Positions 8,090 to 18,125 of a stretch of 64,000 nt of DNA are shown one piece after another. The notes under the pieces were generated by a model. It ran no database searches, was not told the DNA's origin, and saw only the letters and a list, made by a program, of their open reading frames with translations. The translations under genes and the position numbers were made by a program. The stretch is from Lachnospiraceae bacterium (GTDB lineage: Bacteria; Bacillota; Clostridia; Lachnospirales; Lachnospiraceae). How positions within the stretch are numbered: position 1 is the stretch's first letter; every line of letters begins with the position of its first letter. The stretch is taken from positions 16,027-80,026 of the forward strand of contig JAILFA010000096.1 of assembly GCA_024687125.1 (NCBI GenBank), written 5' to 3'.

Positions 8090-9352
8090 ATGGTAACCGG
8101 TAAAACGAAACGCAACGTTATCGTAGGGCAGGCGGGCGGACCCACCGCGGCGGTCAATTCTTCCCTTGCGGGTGTTTATCACGCGGCAAAGAATCTCGGA
8201 TACAGCCATGTATACGGTATGCTGCATGGCGTACAGGGCCTGCTTGAAAACCGCTATATCGATCTGGCGGATCACTTAAAGACCGGTCTTGATCTCGAAC
8301 TCCTCAAGCGCACGCCTTCTGCCTATCTCGGCTCCTGCCGTTATACGCTTCCGGAGATCAATGATGACAGTGCTCTCTATGAGAAGCTTTTTTCAATCCT
8401 CGATGAGCTTGAGACGGATCTGTTCATCTATATCGGCGGCAACGATTCCATGGATACGGTCAGAAAACTTTCGGATTACGCGATCATCACAGGCTCGCAG
8501 ATCCGTTTTGTCGGCAGCCCCAAGACGATCGACAATGATATGATCCTGACCGATCATACGCCGGGATTCGGTTCCGCGGCCAAGTATATTGCCACTTCTG
8601 TCAAGGAGGCGATCCGCGACGGATGGAGTCTTGAACTGTCCAAGGGACAGGTGCTTGTCATCGAGATCATGGGACGTGACGCGGGTTGGCTGACGGGGGC
8701 TTCCGCACTCTCCAGAGGAGAGGATTGCGACGGTCCCGACGCCATCTATCTGCCGGAGATCCCGTTTGATGTGGAAGAATTCACGACCAGGTGCAGAAAT
8801 CTCCTCAAGAAAAAGAACTGCGTTGTGATGTGTGTATCCGAGGGCATCCGTACAGCGGACGGTACCTACATCAGTGAAATGGAGAATAAGGAATCGTTCA
8901 CCGATGTATACGGACACAGACAGCTGACCGGGACTGCCCGTTATCTTTCGGGGATCGTTGCCAGAGAATGCGGCTGCAAAACACGTGCGATCGAGTTCTC
9001 TTCGCTGCAGAGAGCGGCCGCCCACTGCGCGTCCCGCACGGATATCGAAGAAGCGTATGAATGCGGTGCGGCTTCCGTCAAAGCAGCGGATGAGGGTGAT
9101 TCCGGAAAGATGGTCGTTATGGTCCGGACCTCCAACGATCCGTACAAGATCACGACCGATATCAAGGATGTCCATAAAATCGCCAATGAAGTCAGGTATG
9201 TTCCCCGTGAATGGGTCAATGAAGCCGGGGATAATGTGACCGAGGACTTCCTGCGCTATGTGCGCCCGCTGATCATGGGCGACATCGATCCGATCACGGT
9301 CGATGGCATCCCGCGCCATCTGTATGTGCCCGGTTACCATGATCTGCTGTAA
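8090..9352 (+). CDS. pfp: 6-phosphofructokinase, pyrophosphate-dependent type
   Basis: A 420-residue phosphofructokinase that phosphorylates fructose 6-phosphate in glycolysis. The N-terminal QAGGPTAAVNSS and the catalytic PKTIDNDM motif place it in the PFK superfamily. Two residues point to pyrophosphate rather than ATP as donor. The GGNDS motif has Asp where ATP enzymes have Gly (GGDGS). PKTIDND has Lys where ATP enzymes have Gly (PGTIDND). The ATG at 8090 follows AAAAGGAGGAG; an in-frame upstream start at 8060 has no such site. Donor specificity is inferred from family rules and not certain. Confidence 0.9.
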   Translation: MVTGKTKRNVIVGQAGGPTAAVNSSLAGVYHAAKNLGYSHVYGMLHGVQGLLENRYIDLADHLKTGLDLELLKRTPSAYLGSCRYTLPEINDDSALYEKLFSILDELETDLFIYIGGNDSMDTVRKLSDYAIITGSQIRFVGSPKTIDNDMILTDHTPGFGSAAKYIATSVKEAIRDGWSLELSKGQVLVIEIMGRDAGWLTGASALSRGEDCDGPDAIYLPEIPFDVEEFTTRCRNLLKKKNCVVMCVSEGIRTADGTYISEMENKESFTDVYGHRQLTGTARYLSGIVARECGCKTRAIEFSSLQRAAAHCASRTDIEEAYECGAASVKAADEGDSGKMVVMVRTSNDPYKITTDIKDVHKIANEVRYVPREWVNEAGDNVTEDFLRYVRPLIMGDIDPITVDGIPRHLYVPGYHDLL

Positions 9353-9359
9353 AAGGTGC

Positions 9360-10819
<1,460 letters not shown>

Positions 10820-10850
10820 GCAGACTGACAATCGTTCAGCACAGAAACAA

Positions 10851-10879
10851 AGCGGGAGTCCGACAGGACTCCCGCTTTT
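10851..10879 (+). terminator. Terminator after gdhA
   Basis: AGCGGGAGTCC and GGACTCCCGCT form a perfect stem around a short loop, directly followed by TTTT. Confidence 0.9.
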
Positions 10880-10938
10880 GGTCATCGAACTCGTTTCATA
10901 CCGAAATCTCCAACAATATGGTCTTCCTGTGGAAAATA

Positions 10939-10947
10939 TGCTATACT
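10939..10947 (+). promoter_or_regulatory. Extended -10 promoter of the phosphoribosyltransferase gene
   Basis: TGcTATACT at 10939-10947 is an extended -10 element. No good -35 is seen at the right distance. AAAGGGGGCAGGT stands before the ATG at 10993. Confidence 0.45.
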
Positions 10948-10992
10948 GTATCTGTTGTTTTATAACGGATTCTTCCCGGAAAGGGGGCAGGT

Positions 10993-11631
10993 ATGCAGGA
11001 TTACAAGAAGATCGAGCATTCGCGCAACAAGGACGTCGTACTCAGATATATCCCGGGACATTTCATCACGCCCAATTCCCACGTCAATTACTATATGGAT
11101 CTTTCCGATATGAAGTCCAGACAGCGTGAAGCGAGAGCGACCGGCGAGGAACTGGCAGAGATGTACCTTGCATCCGATGTCATCGATACGATCCTGTGCC
11201 TCAACGGCATGGAGGTTGTGGGCGCGTATCTCGCCAATAAACTGACCAAGGCGGGGATCATTTCCGCAAACGCCCATAAAACCATGTATATCACGAGTCC
11301 GGAATACAACTCCAGCGGCCAGATGATGTTCCGCGAAAACAATCAGCACATGATCCGCGGCAAGCATGTCCTGATCCTCATCGACACCGCGACCACCGGC
11401 GCCACTCTTCAGAGTGCCACCCGTACCGTCAGGTACTATAAAGGCATCACCATCGGCATCTCCGCGATCTATACCCTGGCGACGCAGATCGATGACATCC
11501 CGATCCGCGCCCTTTATTCCCTGCGCGATCTGCCGGACTATGTGAGCCACAAGCCGGAAAACTGCCCGATGTGCCGCGATGGTGTTCCCGTGGACGCGAT
11601 CTGCAACGGCTTCGGATATTCCACACTGTAA
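10993..11631 (+). CDS. Phosphoribosyltransferase-domain protein (orotate PRTase-like)
   Basis: A 212-residue protein with a type I phosphoribosyltransferase fold. The PRPP loop is the hydrophobic strand followed by DTATTGATL. The usual pair of acidic residues before TTG is reduced to one (ID instead of DD or ED). The C-terminus has a CPMC pair that could bind metal. Databases often label such proteins orotate phosphoribosyltransferase, but no pyr genes are nearby. The following genes are an anti-sigma/antagonist system, so a regulatory role like PurR or PyrR is possible. True substrate unknown. Confidence 0.7.
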   Translation: MQDYKKIEHSRNKDVVLRYIPGHFITPNSHVNYYMDLSDMKSRQREARATGEELAEMYLASDVIDTILCLNGMEVVGAYLANKLTKAGIISANAHKTMYITSPEYNSSGQMMFRENNQHMIRGKHVLILIDTATTGATLQSATRTVRYYKGITIGISAIYTLATQIDDIPIRALYSLRDLPDYVSHKPENCPMCRDGVPVDAICNGFGYSTL

Positions 11632-11653
11632 GTACTTCACGCACGCAGCAGAA

Positions 11654-12082
11654 ATGAAGGAACTCAGAGTCGAGGCCAGCGTTAAGAAACTTCCCATTGT
11701 CTTTCGCTTTGTGCTCGAAGAACTGGAGAACTGCGGTTGCTCAAAGAAGACCATGCGGGCGATCAAGCTCAGCGTGGAGGAGGTTTTTGTCAACATCGCG
11801 CAGTATGCGTATGATCCGCAGACAGGACCTGCGATCATCTCGATGGAGGTGGTGCGGGACCCTGATCCTGTGCGGGTGATCATCTCGTTTGCTGATACGG
11901 GAAAACCGTTCGATCCGCTTGTCGTAGAGCGTCCGGATACCTCACTCCCCCTGGAACAGAGGGAGGCGGGAGGTCTGGGCGTTTTTCTTGTGCGGACGCA
12001 TATGGACTGGGTGCACTATGATTATCAGGATGGAATGAATATCCTGACGATCGAAAAGAATCTGCAGGAGGTGGCAAGATGA
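11654..12082 (+). CDS. RsbW/SpoIIAB-like anti-sigma serine kinase
   Basis: A 142-residue HATPase_c protein of the RsbW class, which phosphorylates a STAS partner and can hold a sigma factor. The N-box is EEVFVNIAQYAY, the G1 box is FADTGKPFDP, and the G2 box GGLGVFLVR closes the ATP lid. The ATG at 11654 gives the family's normal length; a longer frame from 11579 would run inside the preceding gene. Its end overlaps the STAS gene as ATGA. It is the first of four consecutive partner-switching genes. No sigma factor gene is adjacent, so the target is unknown. Confidence 0.85.
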   Translation: MKELRVEASVKKLPIVFRFVLEELENCGCSKKTMRAIKLSVEEVFVNIAQYAYDPQTGPAIISMEVVRDPDPVRVIISFADTGKPFDPLVVERPDTSLPLEQREAGGLGVFLVRTHMDWVHYDYQDGMNILTIEKNLQEVAR

Positions 12083-12381
12083 CTTTTCAGAAATCCGCAG
12101 ACGGAAAGGAACTCACCGTTGCCCTGACGGGGGATCTCGATTCCACCAACACGCCGGAACTTGAGGGAAAGCTGCTTGAGGAGATGGACGGCGTGCAGGA
12201 GCTGTGCTTCGATCTCTCCGGTCTTGACTATGTGTCCTCGGCCGGCCTCAGAGTCTTTCTCACTACGCAGAAGCAGATGGCGGGTGTCGGAAAGATGACG
12301 ATCCGCCACGTGGGCGAGGAGGTCATGGGGATCTTTACCGTGACCGGCTTTTCGAAGCTTCTGCATATCGAAAGGGACTGA
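12079..12381 (+). CDS. STAS-domain anti-sigma factor antagonist (SpoIIAA/RsbV type)
   Basis: A 100-residue single STAS domain. The phosphorylatable serine lies in the conserved DYVSSAGLRVF segment, and the strand ALTGDLDSTNTPEL is typical of the family. In partner switching the unphosphorylated form binds the RsbW-like kinase encoded immediately upstream (4-base overlap), and phosphatases reactivate it. The two SpoIIE-type phosphatases that follow are the obvious candidates. Confidence 0.9.
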   Translation: MTFQKSADGKELTVALTGDLDSTNTPELEGKLLEEMDGVQELCFDLSGLDYVSSAGLRVFLTTQKQMAGVGKMTIRHVGEEVMGIFTVTGFSKLLHIERD

Positions 12382-12421
12382 TCAGGCAGGTAAGGCGGCT
12401 TTTTCGGGAAAACGGGGAGAT

Positions 12422-14149
12422 ATGGACAATAAGGATAATAAAGACAATAAGTATCGGATTCGATTACCGATTTGGGTCAAACTGACGATGATTGTCATCC
12501 TGATGGGAATCCTGATGGCGAGTGTTTCGATCGCCGTCGGCTACAGTAATTTCACCGCGATCAATGATAATATTTACGAAGGCAAGGCCAAGGCTGTAGC
12601 CGCGACCAATGCTGTGCTGCTGGACGCCGAGCAGGTGGCGGCGGTGAAGGAAATGGTCGTAAAAACACTTGAGCAGATCCCTTCGGACGAGCAGATCCTG
12701 AGCAGTGAATGGGGAAGTGACGCGTTCAACTCTTATCTGGCACATTTTTCCTGGATAGAAGAGACAACGGAATATCAAAAGATCCGGGACATTCTGCATT
12801 CTGTCCGCGAGATCAATGATCTCAGGAGCTGCTACATCGTCTATGTCGACCGGGCAGATCCCAGATGTGTCTATCTCGTGGATGCCTCCAGCTATAAGTA
12901 TTGCCCGCCCGGTGTCATCGATCCGCTCTATGAGGAAAACCGCGGGGTACTGGATGCCCCTATGCTGGGATTCCCGCCTTACACGACCAGGACTCCGGAA
13001 TACGGCTGGCTGATTACGGCCGGCGCCCCGATCACGGATAAGGACGGCAATGTGATCGCCTATTCGGTCACGGACATTGATATGAATCTGGTCAGGGATG
13101 GTGTGCGCAGTTATTACCGGCGGATCATCCTCATCCTTGTCGCCTTTATGATCCTGCTGATCGTTGTCTTTCTCATCTCTCTCCACCGGCAGGTCATCTC
13201 GCCGATCAGGAAGCTTTCGGCCGCAGCCCTGCAGTATACCCAGAATAAAAAGATGGGGACCGAGGAAAATGTCTTCGGCAGTCTCCCTGTCCACCGCGGC
13301 GATGAGGTCGGCAATCTGGCGGATGCCATGCAGCTCATGGAGCGGGAGGTCAATGAGTATATCCGCAGTCTGACCGAATCACAGGAGGAGAACAAACGGA
13401 TCTCCAAGGATCTGGATATTGCCATGAGGCTGCAGATGGATATCATGCCGACAACGGACGAGGAACTCACCGGCATCACGGCGGTGGACCTGAATGCGGC
13501 GATGAGTCCGGCCAAGGAAGTCGGCGGCGACTTTTTCGATTTCTTCCTGATCGACAGGGATCATCTGGCTATGGTCATGGCGGATGTTTCCGGCAAGGGT
13601 ATTTCCGCGGCAACCTTCATGGTCATCGCAAAGACGATCTTAAGGGACCGCACGCTCGCCGGGGGTTCGCCCGCAGAAGTCCTTGAGCAGGTGAACCACC
13701 TGCTCTGCAAGGGCAACCGGGAGCAGATGTTTGTAACGGTCTGGCTCGGTGTGCTCAAGCTTTCTACAGGAAGGCTGATCATGGCGAATGCCGGTCATGA
13801 CTATCCGGCGATCCGTCATGGAAACGGCACCTATGAACTGTACCGGACGGAGAATGATCCGCCGCTGGCGGCCATGGATCATATGGTCTACCACGACGTC
13901 ACGGTGGAACTGACACCGGGAGATGCCCTTTTTATCTACACGGACGGTATTCCAGAAGCCAAGAACCGCGAGGGCTCCAGATTCGGCATCAAGCGGATGC
14001 TGGACGCGCTCAACGGAACCAGGGAAATGACATCCGAAAGCGTCACGCATATTGTGAGCAGGGCGGTACAGGAATTCGTCGGAGAGGCCGATGCCTTTGA
14101 CGATGTGACGATGATGAGCGTTCTTTATAAGGGGGACGAAGAACGGTAA
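12422..14149 (+). CDS. Membrane SpoIIE/RsbU-type PP2C phosphatase with extracytoplasmic sensor and HAMP
   Basis: 575 residues. Membrane helix 1 is at about 20-42, an outside sensor region at about 43-234, and helix 2 at about 235-255. A HAMP domain at about 256-310 is followed by a coiled segment and a PP2C/SpoIIE catalytic domain at about 345-575. Metal-binding signatures include EVGGDFFDFF, MADVSGKGISAA, NAGHDYP and the final FDDVTMM. It should dephosphorylate the upstream STAS protein in response to an external signal. The N-terminus has a striking run of DNKD repeats. GGGGAGAT precedes the ATG, and the end overlaps the next gene by one base. Confidence 0.9.
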   Translation: MDNKDNKDNKYRIRLPIWVKLTMIVILMGILMASVSIAVGYSNFTAINDNIYEGKAKAVAATNAVLLDAEQVAAVKEMVVKTLEQIPSDEQILSSEWGSDAFNSYLAHFSWIEETTEYQKIRDILHSVREINDLRSCYIVYVDRADPRCVYLVDASSYKYCPPGVIDPLYEENRGVLDAPMLGFPPYTTRTPEYGWLITAGAPITDKDGNVIAYSVTDIDMNLVRDGVRSYYRRIILILVAFMILLIVVFLISLHRQVISPIRKLSAAALQYTQNKKMGTEENVFGSLPVHRGDEVGNLADAMQLMEREVNEYIRSLTESQEENKRISKDLDIAMRLQMDIMPTTDEELTGITAVDLNAAMSPAKEVGGDFFDFFLIDRDHLAMVMADVSGKGISAATFMVIAKTILRDRTLAGGSPAEVLEQVNHLLCKGNREQMFVTVWLGVLKLSTGRLIMANAGHDYPAIRHGNGTYELYRTENDPPLAAMDHMVYHDVTVELTPGDALFIYTDGIPEAKNREGSRFGIKRMLDALNGTREMTSESVTHIVSRAVQEFVGEADAFDDVTMMSVLYKGDEER

Positions 14150-16206
14150 TGGAGGAAACACAGGACAGGGCTGTACGCAGGCGTCCGATCCGGCGGGAGA
14201 TCCAGAGGATCGTTCTGGTCATCACGCTGGTGTCGCTGATCGTGACGAGTATCGTGGGAATCTTCAGCATGCTGGAGATCCGCCGTCAGAGTGTGGAAGC
14301 GCTCACTGAACAGGCGCAGAAGAACCTCAGTGATTTCGCCGAAAACAAAACGGCCCTCGCCGAGGCGTCCTTTGCCAGGTACGCGGGGCATATGAATGTT
14401 CTGTCCTCCTATATCACAGGGCTTTTTAAAAACGAGGAAGACCTCGTCAAAATGGGGCACGACATCGATCCGCCCCTTCCTACAACACCGGAGGGCGCCT
14501 ATGCCATGCAGCGTGCGCTCATCGGACCGCAGGTCAAAGTGGACGATGTCCGTGATCAGATGCGCCTGCTCAGCAATCTGGAGCATGTCTTCGAGCCGAT
14601 GATCAAGGAGAATACCGGTGCCATGTCTGTTCTCTATGTGGGGACGGAGCAGGGATTCATGGTCGGCTACGACGGCGATTCCTACAAGGTGATCCCGGAG
14701 CTGCAGAACGGGGAACTCTACTACGACTACCGCGATACAGAGTGGTTTTCACGCGGCCGGACGGAAAAGAGAGCTTATTTCACGGGCTTATACGCGGATG
14801 TTTACGGCCGCGGCCTGATGATCACCTGCGCGGCACCGTTCTACGACGCATCAGGAAAATTTGCCGGCGTGGTCTGCTCGGATATCCAGATCACAAATCT
14901 CTATGACGCCGTGCTGGACATCGATCTTGGGGAGCAGGCGGGTGCGTTTCTGGTCGATCACACCGGACATGTCATCTCCCCGGAAGGGGAGAGTATTGCT
15001 CTGGAAGAACTGCAGGCGGTCGATGAGATGACCCGCAAGCAGATCCTCGCCGGAAAGACGGGGATCCGTCTGACGGAGGACGGCATGTATCATGCGTTTG
15101 CGCCGATCCCGTCCGCCGGCTGGGAGCTGGTGATCTATGTTCCACAGTCGCAGGTACTCGCCACGGTCAAAACCATGAACACAAGCATCTGGCTGTCGAT
15201 CGTGGCATTCTGCTCAATCCTGTTCGTCGTTTTGATCGTTGTTCTTCTGAGTGTGCGGCGCTTTGCCAGAGACATCACCATGCCGCTCGTGGCGCTCGGC
15301 CAGGATGCGCGTGAGATCAGCGGAGGCGATCTCTCACATCGCGTCAAGATCCTGACGAATGACGAGATCGGAGATCTTGCCAGGGATTTCAACGAGATGG
15401 CGTCTTCCCTTCAGAAGTATATTACAGATTTCACGGCGATGACAGCGGAGCGGGAGCGCATCGAAGCAGAACTGGGCGTCGCCACAAAGATCCAGGCGGA
15501 TATGCTCCCGTCCGTATTTCCGGCGTTCCCCGACCGCAGAGAGTTTGATGTTTACGCATCCATGCAGCCGGCCAGGGAGGTCGGCGGCGATTTCTATGAC
15601 TTTTTCCTGATCGATGAGGATCATCTCTGCGTTGTCATGGCGGATGTCTCAGGGAAGGGTATCCCTGCCGCGATGTTCATGGTCAACGCCAAGACGATGA
15701 TCAAGAATCAGGCGATCCTGGGCGGAACGCCTTCGGAGATCTTTGGAAGGGTCAACGATCAGCTCTGTGAGAATAACCGGGAGCAGCTCTTTGTGACCGC
15801 CTGGATGGGGATCCTGACGATCTCTACCGGGGAACTGGTCACGGTGAATGCCGGACATGAATACCCGATCCTGGAAAAACTGGCAGGAGGCTGTACGGAG
15901 ATCAAACGGGACAATGATCCGCCGCTTGCCGTCATGGCCGGACTGAAGTATCAGGAAAACACGATGATAATGGAGCCCGGAGATCTTCTGTATGTTTATA
16001 CCGACGGAGTTCCGGAAGCAAAAGCAGCGGACGGAACACGGTTTGGCGACGAACGGCTGCTAAAGACCGTAGACGGATCCGGAAAGAGGACAGCCAGGGA
16101 GACCATAGAAGAGGTTCGGCGCGTGCTGGAAGACTTTACAGAAAAGACCGGACAGTTTGATGATGTCACGATGCTTGCACTGGTATACCGGGGGATTGAA
16201 AGCTGA
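14149..16206 (+). CDS. Membrane SpoIIE/RsbU-type PP2C phosphatase with dCache-like sensor and HAMP
   Basis: 685 residues with the same plan as its neighbour but a larger sensor. Membrane helix 1 is at about 21-44, a dCache-like outside region at about 45-345, helix 2 at about 346-369, HAMP at about 370-425, and PP2C at about 480-685. Catalytic motifs are EVGGDFYDFF, MADVSGKGIPAAMF, NAGHEYP and FDDVTML. The sensor contains the WFSRG and GLYADVYGRGL elements seen in Cache domains, which often bind amino acids or other small ligands. Two phosphatases for one STAS protein suggest that two signals converge. Confidence 0.9.
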   Translation: MEETQDRAVRRRPIRREIQRIVLVITLVSLIVTSIVGIFSMLEIRRQSVEALTEQAQKNLSDFAENKTALAEASFARYAGHMNVLSSYITGLFKNEEDLVKMGHDIDPPLPTTPEGAYAMQRALIGPQVKVDDVRDQMRLLSNLEHVFEPMIKENTGAMSVLYVGTEQGFMVGYDGDSYKVIPELQNGELYYDYRDTEWFSRGRTEKRAYFTGLYADVYGRGLMITCAAPFYDASGKFAGVVCSDIQITNLYDAVLDIDLGEQAGAFLVDHTGHVISPEGESIALEELQAVDEMTRKQILAGKTGIRLTEDGMYHAFAPIPSAGWELVIYVPQSQVLATVKTMNTSIWLSIVAFCSILFVVLIVVLLSVRRFARDITMPLVALGQDAREISGGDLSHRVKILTNDEIGDLARDFNEMASSLQKYITDFTAMTAERERIEAELGVATKIQADMLPSVFPAFPDRREFDVYASMQPAREVGGDFYDFFLIDEDHLCVVMADVSGKGIPAAMFMVNAKTMIKNQAILGGTPSEIFGRVNDQLCENNREQLFVTAWMGILTISTGELVTVNAGHEYPILEKLAGGCTEIKRDNDPPLAVMAGLKYQENTMIMEPGDLLYVYTDGVPEAKAADGTRFGDERLLKTVDGSGKRTARETIEEVRRVLEDFTEKTGQFDDVTMLALVYRGIES

Positions 16207-16231
16207 GAGGCTGACCTGAAAACGCAGAGGC

Positions 16232-16552
16232 TTACTTCTGCTCCTCAAGAATATCAATGACCTTTTTGACGGTCTTCTGTTCCGCTTCGAAGGTGCCGCC
16301 GATCGCGAGGTACTGTCCTTCGGAAAAGGTGCGTGCGATCTTGCAGTCCAAAGAGCACAGCTGAGAGGAGCCGTGGTCATAGAAAAAGAGTTTCAGGACA
16401 TCTCCTTCACGGCAGGTTTTGGTAGGGTGACAGAAAGAAAAAGCGATGCCATTGAGCGAGATGTCTTTGACGATGATCTTCTGCATCTCGCCGGGAAGTA
16501 TGGCAACGCCCGTGCATTCGTATTGATGACGCTCGTATCTTCGCTGTTCCAT
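16232..16552 (-). CDS. PilZ-domain c-di-GMP receptor
   Basis: A 106-residue single PilZ domain. The c-di-GMP-binding arginines are in RRYERHQ at the N-terminus and the second motif is DISLNGIAF. Such small proteins act as c-di-GMP-responsive adaptors. The gene is convergent with the phosphatase gene and divergent from the NusG_II gene. Its promoter -10 ends about 12 bases before the ATG and no ribosome site is visible. Other c-di-GMP genes in the window are the HD-GYP protein at 24849 and the EAL protein at 60695. Confidence 0.88.
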   Translation of the reverse strand: MEQRRYERHQYECTGVAILPGEMQKIIVKDISLNGIAFSFCHPTKTCREGDVLKLFFYDHGSSQLCSLDCKIARTFSEGQYLAIGGTFEAEQKTVKKVIDILEEQK

Positions 16553-16568
16553 ATCAAATAGGTATTAT
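16540..16568 (+). promoter_or_regulatory. Weak candidate promoter of the NusG_II gene
   Basis: TTCGCT at 16540-16545 and TATTAT at 16563-16568 with a 17-base spacer. The expected start is about 2 bases before the ATG at 16577, and no ribosome site is present. The -35 is poor. Confidence 0.35.
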
Positions 16569-16592
16569 ATCAAATCATGATACACACTGCAA
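16564..16592 (-). promoter_or_regulatory. Candidate promoter of the PilZ gene
   Basis: On the minus strand TTGCAG, 17 bases, then TATAAT, whose end (16564) is about 12 bases from the ATG at 16552. It overlaps the oppositely directed promoter of the NusG_II gene. Confidence 0.45.
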
Positions 16593-16990
16593 TAAAAAAA
16601 AATGATATCCTCCTTCTGTTATCAGTGCTTTTGGCGGCCGCGGGTCTGTATCTGTATATGAAGGCATCCGCCGCTGCGGGCGTTGATGTGCGAGTCCTGT
16701 CGAACGGAAGGCTGCTCGGGCAGTATCCCCTGTCACAGGACCGGGTCCTGACGATCACACAGGACCGGGTCATGGAGGGGGAGCCGGGAACGGATATCGA
16801 AGGCCCTGTCAATGTGCTCGTCATCAAAGACGGAGGATGCTTTATGGAACAGGCGGACTGCCCGGACGGGATCTGCGTCAGACGGGGCAGGATCTCACTG
16901 CGCGGAGAGAGTATCATCTGCCTGCCGCATCGTCTCGTGATCGAGATTTCGGGCGGCGATGAGCAGGAGGTGGACACGATTGCGAGATAA
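16577..16990 (+). CDS. NusG domain II-containing protein, membrane-anchored
   Basis: A 137-residue protein with one N-terminal membrane helix (about 10-30) followed by a small beta domain outside. The domain matches the NusG_II/YbbR-neighbour type family, with a conserved GGCFMEQADCPDGIC cysteine segment and CLPHRLVIEI near the end. This family is commonly paired with the Gx transporter gene, as here, where the two overlap by a few bases. The function is unknown; a link to quinone or flavin chemistry has been suggested from context only. Confidence 0.8.
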   Translation: MIHTAIKKNDILLLLSVLLAAAGLYLYMKASAAAGVDVRVLSNGRLLGQYPLSQDRVLTITQDRVMEGEPGTDIEGPVNVLVIKDGGCFMEQADCPDGICVRRGRISLRGESIICLPHRLVIEISGGDEQEVDTIAR

Positions 16991-17501
16991 CGGAAAAAGC
17001 AGCACAAGGGTCGCTGTCGGCGCCATGCTTCTGGGAACCGCGCTGATCCTTTCCTGGCTGGAATCCCTGCTCCCGTTTTTTGCGGGAATCCCGGGAATGA
17101 AGCTGGGACTGCCCAATCTGGCGGTCGTGCTGCTTTTATATCTGGATACCCGGCGGACGGCAGCCGTCTGCAATATCCTGCGGATCGTGCTCTCAGGGCT
17201 TCTGTTCGGCTCCCTCTTCGGGATCCTCTTCAGTCTCGCCGGGGCTTTTTTCAGTTTCGTGATTATGGTATCATTAAAATGCATCGGGCACTTCGGCGTG
17301 ACCGGAGTGAGTATCGCGGGGGGTGTGGCACATAATCTCGCACAGCTTGCCGTCGCGGTCTTTATCGTGCGGACACCGGGGGTCTGGTATTATCTTCCGG
17401 CACTGCTTGTCAGCGGGGCCGTAACGGGGGCGCTCATCGGCATAACGGCCGCCGCGGTCCTGCCCTACGGCGGAAAGTGGTTTCAGAAAGGGGAAAGATG
17501 A
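16980..17501 (+). CDS. Gx transporter family membrane protein (heptaprenyl diphosphate synthase component I-like)
   Basis: About 173 residues with four to five membrane helices. It contains the family's GMKLGLPNLAVV segment and resembles the protein annotated as heptaprenyl diphosphate synthase component I, now usually called Gx transporter. TTG at 16980 is preferred because AGGAGG lies 9 bases before it. An in-frame ATG at 16959 has no ribosome site. Either start overlaps the end of the NusG_II gene. An ECF-type substrate-binding role is possible but unproven. Confidence 0.8.
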   Translation: MRDNGKSSTRVAVGAMLLGTALILSWLESLLPFFAGIPGMKLGLPNLAVVLLLYLDTRRTAAVCNILRIVLSGLLFGSLFGILFSLAGAFFSFVIMVSLKCIGHFGVTGVSIAGGVAHNLAQLAVAVFIVRTPGVWYYLPALLVSGAVTGALIGITAAAVLPYGGKWFQKGER

Positions 17502-18109
17502 TCGATTTTGTTTCCGGGATCGTAGACAGAGTAGCCGAGGATCACGCGGTCATTGATGTCGGCGGTATCGGGTTTGATGTGGCGATCTCCGGCGATACGG
17601 CGTCGCGGATGCCGTCAGCGGGCCAGCAGGTAAGACTCTATACCTATTTCAGCGTATCACAGGATGTCTTTCGGCTGTATGGTTTTCTCTCCAGAGAGGA
17701 TCTGGAGATCTTCAAAAAACTGATCACTGTCAGCGGACTGGGCCCCAAAGGCGGACAGGCGATCCTGTCTGTGCTCTCGCCGGATGAACTGAAATTTGCC
17801 ATTCTCACCGGTGATACGAAATCGATCACGGCGGCGCCGGGCATCGGGAAAAAGATCGCTGAGCGCATCATCCTGGAGTTAAAGGATCGTTTTTCGGATG
17901 AAGAACTCACCTCCGGTGTCGGAGCAGGCACCGATGCGGTCCGTGAAGCGCTTGCTGACGACGATCCGGGCCGGGAGGCCATCGAAGCACTCACAGCGCT
18001 GGGGTACGGCGCGCAGGAGGCCATGCGCGCGGTGCGCAAGGTGCTCGCGGCGGACGGCGCCGTGGATACCGAAGCTATCCTGAAGGCGGCGCTCAAGGAA
18101 CTGATGTAG
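17498..18109 (+). CDS. ruvA: Holliday junction branch migration protein RuvA
   Basis: A 203-residue junction-binding subunit of the RuvAB motor. It has an N-terminal OB fold (residues 1-62), two helix-hairpin-helix motifs ([12 protein letters not shown] and [12 protein letters not shown]) and a flexible linker. The C-terminal RuvB-binding helices contain [12 protein letters not shown]. The ATG at 17498 follows AAAGGGGAAAG and slightly overlaps the end of the Gx transporter gene. ruvB follows after 16 bases; ruvC is not in the window. Confidence 0.97.
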   Translation: MIDFVSGIVDRVAEDHAVIDVGGIGFDVAISGDTASRMPSAGQQVRLYTYFSVSQDVFRLYGFLSREDLEIFKKLITVSGLGPKGGQAILSVLSPDELKFAILTGDTKSITAAPGIGKKIAERIILELKDRFSDEELTSGVGAGTDAVREALADDDPGREAIEALTALGYGAQEAMRAVRKVLAADGAVDTEAILKAALKELM

Positions 18110-18125
18110 AAAAACGGAGCATTTT

